Origin: Nitrospira sp.
Lineage (GTDB): Bacteria; Nitrospirota; Nitrospiria; Nitrospirales; UBA8639
Length of the DNA stretch: 64,000 nucleotides
Assembly: GCA_024760505.1 (NCBI GenBank)
Contig: CP058931.1
Coordinates: 2,118,001-2,182,000, forward strand
Direction: 5' to 3'
Of the stretch, positions 38,221-46,005 are shown piece by piece. Within the stretch, counting starts at the first letter, position 1, and every line of letters begins with the position of its first letter. The position numbers and the translations under genes were made by a program. The notes under the pieces are model-generated. The model ran no database searches, was not told the DNA's origin, and saw only the letters and a list, made by a program, of their open reading frames with translations.

Positions 38221-39173
38221 TGCAACCCGGTTTGAATGTCGGAGTCGATGTGGCCAAAGACACCGTAGTCGTAGCTTGTGCCGAGCAACACTTTCCAGTT
38301 CACGAGATCCGCAATCAGCGCACCGCCTTACGCACGTGGCTCAAGTCTTTGCCCGCCGGCAGTCGCCTTGGGCTCGAATCCACCAAGACCTATCATGAGG
38401 TCCTCGCGGATCTGGCGCATGCCCACGGGCCCACCGTCTTTCTCTTGAATCCGATGGAAACCCGGCATTAGGCCAAAGCCATGGGCGCGCGGGCAAAAAC
38501 GGATCGAGTCGATGCGACTTTGTTGGCTCGCTTGGTCGCCCAAGAACACCAGTGCCTGCGGCCTTACACACCGCCGACGGCTACCCAACGCCAACTCGAC
38601 CGGTTAATTCGGCGGCGGGCCCAGCTCGTCCGGATCAAGGGCATGCTCAAGCTCACGATGAACAACCTCAGCGGGTTTGCCTCTGACGTCAAGGCCGTGC
38701 TCCGAAAGTTGGATGCCTTGCTGGCCAAGCTCGATGCCACCATGGCCACGCTGGCGGCCCGGGCGCCCGGGCATCGAGACGCTCAACCGCGGATCGAAAC
38801 TATCGTGGGCGTCGGCCCGTTGGTCGGGCTGAGCCTCACCAATACTTTAGAGCGGGTGCCGTTCCGCAATGCCGATGCCTTCGTCGCCTTCATCGGCTTC
38901 GACCCGCGGGCCAAGGACTCGGGGCAGAAAAGCGGGCGCCGCCGCTTATCCAACCGCGGCCCAGCCGCGGTCCGCCGGTTGCTCTTCAATGCTGCCATGG
39001 CCGCGGTCCGAACCAAAGTCTGGAAACCCATCTCCGCCGCCTATCGCAGCCAAGGCTGGAGTGGCACGGCGACGGTAGTCATTATCGCGCGCAAAATCGC
39101 CCGAGCCGCGTGGTCCATTCATCGCTATCAGACGACTTTTAACCCGGACCGGCTCACAAAAGGCTTGACCTAA
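38221..39173 (+). pseudogene. IS110-family transposase gene with an in-frame amber codon
   Basis: Read through one stop codon, the frame encodes about 316 residues of a DEDD transposase: GVDVAKDTVVVACAEQ (first Asp), LGLESTKTYHEVLADL (Glu) and RAKTDRVDATLLARL (two Asp). The C-terminal domain has PRIETIVGVGPLVGLSL and DSGQKSGRRRLSNRGPAAVR. The interruption is a TAG at 38469-38471, just after METRH and before AKAMGARAKTDRVDA. Relatives usually have an aromatic residue there, so one base change from TAT or TAC would explain it. As written, only 83 residues are made from ATG 38221, so the gene is probably inactive. Confidence 0.85.
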
Positions 39174-39406
39174 ACCATAGAATCTCAGACAGTGCCGCCT
39201 TAGCTCTGGATTCGGTTCCGCGTCTTGGCCACGCCGAATGGCCGATATAATTGTTAATTAAAAAAAAGAGTAGGTCAGTGAGATGGCTAGTTGCCTTTGT
39301 CATGCTCCCGGGACAGGAGGTGTGGAGTGTGTCCGTGGCGGGTACGGTATGGTTTGTTTCGGCAGGGCGCCTGCAGATCATGGTATCTTCTCTGATAGTT
39401 AAAATA

Positions 39407-40663
39407 AGGGCATCTCTAAAAACTACTGACAATTCTGTTGGTCTGTGGCATAAGTCTCTTCCAAGGAGGAACGCTCATGCACACATCTGGACAACTCGGA
39501 TTCTTTGACCTGAGTCATCGCTATGACGCTCTCACCCAGAAGGGGGATCCGTTGGAACAACTTGCCCAGCATATTCCTTGGGCTCGTTTTCGGAAGCCGT
39601 TGGAGAAGAGCTTGTGTCGTTCCAAACGCCCAAAGGGCGGTCGACCACCATTTGATGCCCTACTCATGTTCAAAATCTTGGTGGTGCAAGCCCTCTATAA
39701 CTTGTCTGATGACCAAACAGAATATCAGATCCGCGATCGGCTCTCGTTCATGCGCTTCTTAGGCCTCGATCTGCATCAGCGAATTCCCGATGCCAAGACC
39801 ATCTGGCTGTTCCGCGAGACCTTGGCCCAAGCCGGAGTCGTTGAGACCCTCTTCAAGCAATTTGACACCTACCTGGCGAGCCAGGGGTTACAAGCGCGTG
39901 GGGGCCAGCTCATTGATGCCTCCCTGATTCCCGTGCCGAAACAACGCAATACACGGGAGGAAAATGCCACGATCAAAGCTGGTGATTGCCCGGCGGACTG
40001 GGAAGCGCAGCCAGCGAAACGGCGGCAGAAAGATACAGAAGCCCAGTGGACCGTCAAGCGGGGCATCAGTCACTACGGGTATAAGAATCACGTCAATGTG
40101 GACAACCAGCATAAACTCATTCGGCGCTATACGGTCACCGATGCGGCGGTGCATGACAGTCAGGTGCTCACCGACATGTTGCAGCCCCAGTCTGCGGGAC
40201 GCGACGTGTGGGCCGATGCGGCCTATCGGTCAGAAGAGATCGAAGCCCAGCTTAAGAAACGGAAACTGCGCTCGCGGATTCAGTACAAAGGGTATCGGGC
40301 CAAGCCCTTGACCACTCAACAAACAAGTTCCAACCGACACCGCTCACGTATTCGCGCCCGTGTCGAACATGTCTTCGGTCATCAGATCATGGCGATGGGG
40401 GGCAACCTTGTTCGCACCATTGGGCGGGTTCGGGCACGCGCGAAGATCGGGCTGAAAAATCTTACCTACAACTTCCAGCGGTTCCTGGTACTGACGACCG
40501 CCGTCAGAGGACAATTGGCGTAAGCATGGAGCCGAAACGACCATGAATCGGACAAATCAGGGGAGCCAACCTCGCTGGCTGTGGATTTTACTCACTGATT
40601 CCACCCCCGGTCTCATCCACCGCGGGGGACCCGAGTCACCTCGCACGTTTTTAGAGGTGCCCT
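39407..40663 (+). mobile_element. Complete IS5-family insertion sequence
   Basis: The element is 1257 bp with 17-bp terminal inverted repeats, AGGGCATCTCTAAAAAC at 39407-39423 and its complement with one mismatch at 40647-40663. A TA dinucleotide flanks both ends (39405-39406 and 40664-40665), consistent with a two-base target duplication as reported for part of the IS5 family. It carries one intact transposase gene. The right end lies only 34 bp before the CPBP protease start codon. Confidence 0.88.
39477..40523 (+). CDS. IS5-family transposase
   Basis: A DDE transposase of about 348 residues: GRPPFDALLMFKILVVQALY, LSDDQTEYQIRDRLSFMRFL and IPDAKTIWLFRETL form the conserved N-terminal part. 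LIDASLIPVPKQ holds the first Asp, DVWADAAYRSEEIE the second, and RARVEHVFGHQIMAMGG the Glu with its basic neighbours. ATG 39477 follows AAGGAGG at good spacing, so this start is firm. No stop or frameshift interrupts it, and with intact ends the element could still move. Confidence 0.93.
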   Translation: MHTSGQLGFFDLSHRYDALTQKGDPLEQLAQHIPWARFRKPLEKSLCRSKRPKGGRPPFDALLMFKILVVQALYNLSDDQTEYQIRDRLSFMRFLGLDLHQRIPDAKTIWLFRETLAQAGVVETLFKQFDTYLASQGLQARGGQLIDASLIPVPKQRNTREENATIKAGDCPADWEAQPAKRRQKDTEAQWTVKRGISHYGYKNHVNVDNQHKLIRRYTVTDAAVHDSQVLTDMLQPQSAGRDVWADAAYRSEEIEAQLKKRKLRSRIQYKGYRAKPLTTQQTSSNRHRSRIRARVEHVFGHQIMAMGGNLVRTIGRVRARAKIGLKNLTYNFQRFLVLTTAVRGQLA

Positions 40664-40697
40664 TAAGTAACTTTCTTGCATCTGTGAACCCTCTCAT

Positions 40698-42158
40698 ATG
40701 GAATCAGATAATACAATCGATCTCCTCCCAGATACCCGCCCGGACCTTCAAGAAGAAATTGAATTCTCCCGTTGGTTGACCGGCCTGTGTCTGTTGTTCT
40801 GCGCAGGTGGGCTGGGATTGCTCTTTTGGGCGGTGACGCTTTCTGATGATGTGCGCCTGGCATCACCTGCAAGCCGGGATCTTGAGCGGATTGCCAGTCG
40901 GATGTTGGGTTTTGAATCTCGCCTGCCTGAACTCTCCTCGTTTGAACAGGTGATGTACCGTTTGGGGGGACAGGACGGGGAAACCCTGGATCAAATCCAA
41001 CTCTGGTATGAAGAATGGGTGGATGATCAATCCTCACCATTGGATAGATTGTATTTGGGGATGCTCTATGGCGAAGCCGGGTTGACCGAGCAATTCAACC
41101 AGTTTGTGATGAGTTGGAGTATGGAGCACAATCCGCCTGCTCTTTTTCGTCGATTGTTGGAAGTGGGATATGGGCAGAGCGAAACGTCGCCTGCTGATTA
41201 TGTCTTCTTGCAGGCGAGGTTAGCCGAAGAGGTCCCCGCAAATTGGTTTTACTTTCATCTTGCGCGACGAATAGCCGCTCAGGCCGGCGATCGAGATTTA
41301 CAGGAAAATCTGCAATTACAAGAGTATCAGTTGAGCGACCCACCATTATGGAAATGGCGTGTGCTATTGGTGGGTGAGGTTGTGGTGATTGGGATTGGGG
41401 TGGTGTTCTTTCTCCGTCTGGGTTTTGCCCGGTTGAAAGGCCGGATTTCACAGTCCCCCACCGACTTGGCTGCCTGGTGCATTCCATGGACATTCCGGGA
41501 GGGTATCGCGGTCTTAGCCCGTGGAGGGGCCTTGACGATTCTGTTGATGGGGCTGGTGGCGGTTATGCCTGACGGTATAGGAATTATTGAGGATTTCGGG
41601 ATTGCTTTATTGTATCTTCCTCCCGTCGTCCTGACCGCTATTCTGTTGTGCCGAACCAGGAAACAATCGTTGCTACAGGTGGTGGGGTTTTCGAATGTGT
41701 GGCAACGATTGAAATCCGGTCTGCCATTGGTCGTGATGTTGGTGACGCTTGGACTTGTGGGGGACTGGTTGATTGTGCTCGGGGGAGATGCGTTTCAATC
41801 TTCGGTGCATTGGACGGAATGGTTTGTCCCGCAGCTGATTTGGGGAACGCGGATGGAACTCATCAAAACCACAATCGACTTCGTTTTTCTGGCGCCCTTT
41901 TTCGAAGAACTCATTTTCCGGGGAATTCTCTATACGACACTTCGAACCAAATTCAGTTTTCCGCTCTCCATGGTCGCAAGTGGATTGATTTTCGCCTTAG
42001 CCCATGGCTATGGGCTGATTGCGTTTCTGACGGTTTTGTGGAGTGGGTTGTTGTGGGCATGGGCCTACGAACGAACCGGGAGTGTGATTCCCGGCATGGT
42101 GGCGCATGCCGTCAATAACGGGGTGGTGGTGTATTCTCTTGTCGCATTTTTCCGTTAA
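40698..42158 (+). CDS. CPBP-family intramembrane glutamic endopeptidase with long N-terminal region
   Basis: The 486-residue membrane protein has a C-terminal CPBP (CAAX protease/bacteriocin-processing) domain. FLAPFFEELIFRGILYTTLR carries the Glu-Glu-x3-Arg motif, LIFALAHGYGLIAFL the second-motif His, and GMVAHAVNNGVV the third. The N-terminal half has one membrane helix (about 28-48) and a soluble, helical region of about 170 residues resembling helical repeats. It may cleave prenylated or transmembrane substrates. No ribosome-binding site precedes ATG 40698. The IS5 element ends 34 bp upstream, so the native promoter was probably displaced. Confidence 0.8.
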   Translation: MESDNTIDLLPDTRPDLQEEIEFSRWLTGLCLLFCAGGLGLLFWAVTLSDDVRLASPASRDLERIASRMLGFESRLPELSSFEQVMYRLGGQDGETLDQIQLWYEEWVDDQSSPLDRLYLGMLYGEAGLTEQFNQFVMSWSMEHNPPALFRRLLEVGYGQSETSPADYVFLQARLAEEVPANWFYFHLARRIAAQAGDRDLQENLQLQEYQLSDPPLWKWRVLLVGEVVVIGIGVVFFLRLGFARLKGRISQSPTDLAAWCIPWTFREGIAVLARGGALTILLMGLVAVMPDGIGIIEDFGIALLYLPPVVLTAILLCRTRKQSLLQVVGFSNVWQRLKSGLPLVVMLVTLGLVGDWLIVLGGDAFQSSVHWTEWFVPQLIWGTRMELIKTTIDFVFLAPFFEELIFRGILYTTLRTKFSFPLSMVASGLIFALAHGYGLIAFLTVLWSGLLWAWAYERTGSVIPGMVAHAVNNGVVVYSLVAFFR

Positions 42159-42192
42159 GAATGATCATGTGGCTGCTTGGAGTGCTGTGTTT

Positions 42193-42990
42193 TCATGATG
42201 ATGAATGCCGTTCAATGTCGTCCAAGGCCTGATAGAGGTCAGGAAATCGAAGGGTATAGTGAAGGGTGGTGAGGAGTTTGTGAATAGAGATCTGTTTGCC
42301 GATTTCTCGAAGGGGCGTGGGTGGGGGAATGGGAATGCTCCACTTTTCTGACGCAATTGAGAAAATCTCTGACCAGGTCCGTGGGGTCCCATCGCTAGCC
42401 AAATACGTGGTACCATTCTGAGCCCGTTCAATGGCTCGTAAACAGATGCCTGCCGCATCTTCTACATGGAGGAGATTGACCCATTTCGGAGTATTGCGAA
42501 TCTTGCCTTTTCTCATCCAATCCAACACATGACGACCTGGCCCGTATAATCCTGCCAGTCGAATGACCACGGCGCCCAATTGTGTCCGAAGATATTCTTC
42601 TCCTTGAACCCTTGGAAGGTCCGCGTTGACCGGAGTCTGTTCCGTGACGGCTCCGCAGTTCGTGCCATAGGCGGATGTGCTTCCCAGCACCAGAATTCTA
42701 CCGGACTCCCTGGGGCGGCCGGCGAAGAATTCCTGGACCACATGCAATGGCGTTGCAGGAAAACACCAAATGAGATGGGCCGGAGTGGGAATGGATCGCC
42801 AGGTTTCAGGCTGGGTCAGGTCAAAATGAATTCGATGCGCAGATGAAATATCTGCAAGATGGACATCCGGCATTCGGCTTGTCGCGAAAACGTTCCACCC
42901 TGCTTCACAAGCCTGGTGATAGAGCCGTCGACCGGTATAGCCGGTTCCCAAAATGACCAGTGGAATGCGTTGAAGAAGAGAAGGGCTCAA
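42193..42990 (-). CDS. NAD(P)-dependent epimerase/SDR-family protein, YeeZ-like
   Basis: The 265-residue protein has an N-terminal Rossmann motif PLVILGTGYTGRRLYHQACE (Gly-x-Gly-x2-Gly). RILVLGSTSAYGTNCGAVTE is the Ser/Tyr strand, GEEYLRTQLGAVVIRLAGLYGPGRH resembles the YeeZ/atypical SDR group, and KWVNLLHVEDAAGICLRAIE is the conserved HVEDAA block. The classical Tyr-x3-Lys pair is not evident, as in other atypical SDR proteins, so it may bind a nucleotide without being a standard dehydrogenase. It is convergent with the CPBP gene. Confidence 0.78.
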   Translation of the reverse strand: MSPSLLQRIPLVILGTGYTGRRLYHQACEAGWNVFATSRMPDVHLADISSAHRIHFDLTQPETWRSIPTPAHLIWCFPATPLHVVQEFFAGRPRESGRILVLGSTSAYGTNCGAVTEQTPVNADLPRVQGEEYLRTQLGAVVIRLAGLYGPGRHVLDWMRKGKIRNTPKWVNLLHVEDAAGICLRAIERAQNGTTYLASDGTPRTWSEIFSIASEKWSIPIPPPTPLREIGKQISIHKLLTTLHYTLRFPDLYQALDDIERHSSS

Positions 42991-43080
42991 GGGAGGGGTC
43001 TTATCCGAATGCGCGGTTGGGAAGAGGAGTTTTTTAAGAGCCAGGACATATCCTGATTGGGGCTTACTGGACTTCCGACA

Positions 43081-43599
43081 TTATTCATTCTGTTCGGAGA
43101 CATATTGTTGGGCGTATCGGATGTAGTTTGCGGCAGATTCTTTGATCCACTGCACTTCAGCATCCGTCAACAGGCGTTTCACTTTGGCCGGAGACCCCAT
43201 GACCAGGCTCCTTGAGGGGATGTGGATATTCCCCGTAATTAAGGCTCCAGCGCCAATGACACAGTCTTCTTCGATCACAACGCCGTCCATGATGATAGCG
43301 CCCATGCCAATCAGCACCCGATCATGTATCGTGCATCCATGGAGCACCACATGATGGCCCACGGTGATGTCATCTCCAAGAGTGAGAGGGTGAGTGTCAT
43401 GCGTCACGTGCAACAGGCAGAGGTCCTGAATATTGGTCCGATGGCCAATGCGGATAGAATGCACGTCCCCGCGTATGACGGCATGAAACCAGACGCTCGA
43501 TTCCGATCCGATGGCCACATCCCCGATGACGACGGCCGTGTCTTCGATAAATGCGCTGGTCGCGACCGTTGGGGCAATCCCTCGATATGTTCTTAACAT
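43081..43599 (-). CDS. Gamma-carbonic-anhydrase-like hexapeptide protein
   Basis: The 172-residue protein consists mostly of left-handed beta-helix hexapeptide repeats, with VWFHAVIRGDVHSIRIGHRT, NIQDLCLLHVTHDTHPL and DDITVGHHVVLHGCTIHDR. The three metal-binding His positions of the gamma-CA/YrdA family (HVTHD and GHHVVLHG) are present. It may bind zinc and hydrate CO2, although many family members lack shown activity. It stands alone between the SDR gene and a small membrane protein gene on the same strand. Confidence 0.88.
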   Translation of the reverse strand: MLRTYRGIAPTVATSAFIEDTAVVIGDVAIGSESSVWFHAVIRGDVHSIRIGHRTNIQDLCLLHVTHDTHPLTLGDDITVGHHVVLHGCTIHDRVLIGMGAIIMDGVVIEEDCVIGAGALITGNIHIPSRSLVMGSPAKVKRLLTDAEVQWIKESAANYIRYAQQYVSEQNE

Positions 43600-43654
43600 G
43601 AGCGCGGTCCTTTCGCCGGATAGCGTATCTCCATGTGAGGACGTGAGGTGACGG

Positions 43655-44131
43655 TTAGAGGCGAATGAGCATAGCGTAGATAGCCAGTCCTGTCAGAACC
43701 ATGAGGATGGTGAGGTACGTCGCCACGCTCCGGTCCGAGAGCCAATCGGTTTGCCAATGCTGCGGATAAGTGGTTTTCCCCGAAATCATCCAGTCTTCTT
43801 GGTACAGTCCCATTCCCCTCTCGAGTTCAATTAATTGTTGTTTGGCCATTCGGTGTCGAGTGGCTTGTTGAAGAATCAGATAGACCACAAACCCGGACAA
43901 TATGATCACACCTGAAATGGTCAACCATCGCATGGTGAAGTCGGGGTGTCCCGGGGGAACCACCGCTATGATCATGATCAGGAACACTAATATGGTATTG
44001 TGGAATACCGACAACCGGCTCATGTATTCCCGCCGCCGGAGCACCTCGTTTTTAAATAACGGATAGAGCATACGAATGGTTTCGAGTTGCGCTTGAGATA
44101 ATTCCCGGTTGGTGTGTGGTGAGTCAGGCAT
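43655..44131 (-). CDS. Hypothetical membrane protein with three membrane helices
   Basis: I do not recognise this 158-residue protein. Three hydrophobic segments are clear: TILVFLIMIIAVVPPG, LTISGVIILSGFVVYLILQQ and YLTILMVLTGLAIYAMLIRL. Between the second and third is a charged loop with QLIELERGMGLYQEDWMISG. The N-terminus is charged and probably cytoplasmic. It starts 18 bp downstream of the alpha/beta-hydrolase stop on the same strand and may be co-transcribed with it. Confidence 0.7.
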   Translation of the reverse strand: MPDSPHTNRELSQAQLETIRMLYPLFKNEVLRRREYMSRLSVFHNTILVFLIMIIAVVPPGHPDFTMRWLTISGVIILSGFVVYLILQQATRHRMAKQQLIELERGMGLYQEDWMISGKTTYPQHWQTDWLSDRSVATYLTILMVLTGLAIYAMLIRL

Positions 44132-44149
44132 AAATCGGGTCCGGCCATC

Positions 44150-45004
44150 TCAAGAGTGAGGCAGATGATCGAGCATCCACTTGGCCAAATGGGCGGTCAT
44201 GAGACGAAAATCTTCAGGCCGTCCGAATTGATGGTTTGCACCGGGAATGAGACGAAAATCCTTGGGCACGCTCAGAGACGTCAGTAATCGATCAATCTGA
44301 TGGACCGGAATGATTTCGTCTTGATCCCCATGCACAATCAGTGTGGGGGCTTGAATGCGCGAAGCTGAGTTGTAGCCGTTATAGGTGAGACATTCCTCGA
44401 AAAAAGCATACGGCAAGGGTGTCGGAAGGTCGCCACCGAAGATGTCGGGTATGTGGTCGGTGTGTTTCCATTGGTCCATGGCGTCTGCTCCCAATTCCAG
44501 GCGAAGTACTTCAGAAAAATCGACCACGGGGCATTTCAGGCCCAGGGCCTGGAGGAGAGGATACCGGGGGGCCGAAAGTATGGCCATGAATCCACCAAAA
44601 CTGGATCCAATGATTCCGAGAGCCTGCATGGATCTTTCGGTGAGAAAGCGGACGGCCGCATCCAGTTGTTCCTCACATTTTTTGATGCGGAGCTGTGACA
44701 AGGGCTCCGGTGAGTCACCCATGCCATACCAATCGAATCGAAGCGTTGCGATGGATTGAGGTATGAGAAGGTCGGTCAGCCGCCGATTGGTTCGACTGTT
44801 TTTATCGGAAGGAAATCCATGACAAAGGATTACGGCTCGATTCGTGGAAGCAGCCGGTTGAGCGAAAATCCCTGTCGTTACGATGCCGGATGAACCGGTA
44901 AAGCTGACAGGAGCTTCAGTCCTCCCATCCCAGCTTTCTGTGGGCGATGCGGTCTCCACGAGTTGGCTATGCTTGCAGAAAGTAGAAGTGGTCGGTTGGG
45001 CCAT
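44150..45004 (-). CDS. Alpha/beta-hydrolase
   Basis: The hydrolase core begins at AVILCHGFPSDKNSRTN (oxyanion-hole HG). LGIIGSSFGGFMAILSAP is the nucleophile elbow Gly-x-Ser-x-Gly, PTLIVHGDQDEIIP carries the acidic residue, and IPGANHQFGRPED the His. It may be a serine esterase or acyl-hydrolase; the substrate is unknown. The open frame extends to 45196, but its first 64 codons overlap thiD and look unlike this family, so I take ATG 45004, which still overlaps the thiD end by 38 bp. A later start near the catalytic core cannot be excluded. Confidence 0.8.
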   Translation of the reverse strand: MAQPTTSTFCKHSQLVETASPTESWDGRTEAPVSFTGSSGIVTTGIFAQPAASTNRAVILCHGFPSDKNSRTNRRLTDLLIPQSIATLRFDWYGMGDSPEPLSQLRIKKCEEQLDAAVRFLTERSMQALGIIGSSFGGFMAILSAPRYPLLQALGLKCPVVDFSEVLRLELGADAMDQWKHTDHIPDIFGGDLPTPLPYAFFEECLTYNGYNSASRIQAPTLIVHGDQDEIIPVHQIDRLLTSLSVPKDFRLIPGANHQFGRPEDFRLMTAHLAKWMLDHLPHS

Positions 45005-45758
45005 TTCCCTGGCCAAGAGGAAGGCCGTGACGAATGGCCTCAGTCGTATAGTTTTTCGCGGCTTCAATCGCGTCGGGGATAGGTTTCCCCTTGGCAAGGT
45101 TGGCGGCAATGGCAGAGGCCAGGGTACAGCCGGTTCCGTGAGTCGTATTCGTCTGAATAAACTCCCCCTTAAACATGCGGAAAAACCTGCCGTCATAGAG
45201 TAGGTCGGTTCCCGGCTGTTCCAGCAGGTGCCCGCCCTTGATCAGGACATGTTGACAGCCGAATTGATGAATGACTTTCGCCGCCTCTCTGGCATGGGCC
45301 AAAGTCTTAATGGAGAGGCCGGATAACATTTCGGCTTCGGCAATATTTGGGGTCAGAAGGGAAGCCTGAGGAAGCAATTCGGTTTTCAGTGTGGCCATCG
45401 CTTCCTGTTCCAGGAGTGGATAACCTCCTTTCGCCACCATAACCGGATCAACAACCAGGTGCTCGAGATGTTGTTTGGCTAGATGCCGACTGACGGTTGT
45501 GATGATGTCGGAGGTCGCCAGCATCCCGGTTTTAATCACGGTGACAGGAATATCGGAAAAGAGCGCATCGAGTTGTGCGGTAATAATCGAGATAGGCAAA
45601 TGAAAAACGTCAGAAACGCCGCACGTATTTTGTGCGGTAATGGACGTCAACACCGACATCCCGAACACCCCGTTCGCGGACATGGATTTGAGATCGGCTT
45701 GAATTCCGGCTCCTCCACTACAATCAGAGCCGGCGATGGTGCAAACAGCTTTTTTCAT
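44967..45758 (-). CDS. thiD: Hydroxymethylpyrimidine/phosphomethylpyrimidine kinase
   Basis: The 263-residue protein belongs to the ribokinase-like fold: CTIAGSDCSGGAGIQADLKS (about 6-25) is the ThiD signature, followed by TAQNTCGVSDVFHLP, VIKTGMLATSDII and DPVMVAKGGYPLL. NTTHGTGCTLASAIAANLAKG holds the anion hole and catalytic Asp equivalent. It phosphorylates HMP and HMP-P in thiamine synthesis. Upstream (45759-46005) is a divergent intergenic region shared with the histidine kinase gene. I see no thiamine riboswitch there. Confidence 0.94.
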   Translation of the reverse strand: MKKAVCTIAGSDCSGGAGIQADLKSMSANGVFGMSVLTSITAQNTCGVSDVFHLPISIITAQLDALFSDIPVTVIKTGMLATSDIITTVSRHLAKQHLEHLVVDPVMVAKGGYPLLEQEAMATLKTELLPQASLLTPNIAEAEMLSGLSIKTLAHAREAAKVIHQFGCQHVLIKGGHLLEQPGTDLLYDGRFFRMFKGEFIQTNTTHGTGCTLASAIAANLAKGKPIPDAIEAAKNYTTEAIRHGLPLGQGNGPTDHFYFLQA

Positions 45759-46005
45759 GTGTGTCAGCGAATGAAGAGTGTGTGGACGAATGGTGAGTCT
45801 AGCATGTCATATTCTGATGATCCAGGGATGCCATATTCTTATGATTGGTAAGCGTGGAAATCCTGCTGTTCCAGCTTACGTCTGACGATCATGTGTTTTT
45901 GCGTATTTTTTCTTGACATTATAGGAAAAATATTTCATGGTGTTTGATTATAGAGTCACTCCTTGAGGAGCTGGTCATTCCGGGCTTTTCAAGGATAGAT
46001 GCTGT

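Noticed and set aside
40543..40779. 78-codon frame across the right end of the IS5 element
   Set aside because: It spans the insertion boundary into the CPBP gene in another frame and has no protein-like features.
45005..45196. 64-codon N-terminal extension of the alpha/beta-hydrolase frame
   Set aside because: It overlaps thiD in another frame and is Arg/Pro-rich without hydrolase features, so it is read as a shadow of thiD.
45759..46005. TTGACA at about 45913 as a sigma-70 promoter for the histidine kinase gene
   Set aside because: No acceptable -10 hexamer lies 16-18 bases downstream, so I do not report a promoter.
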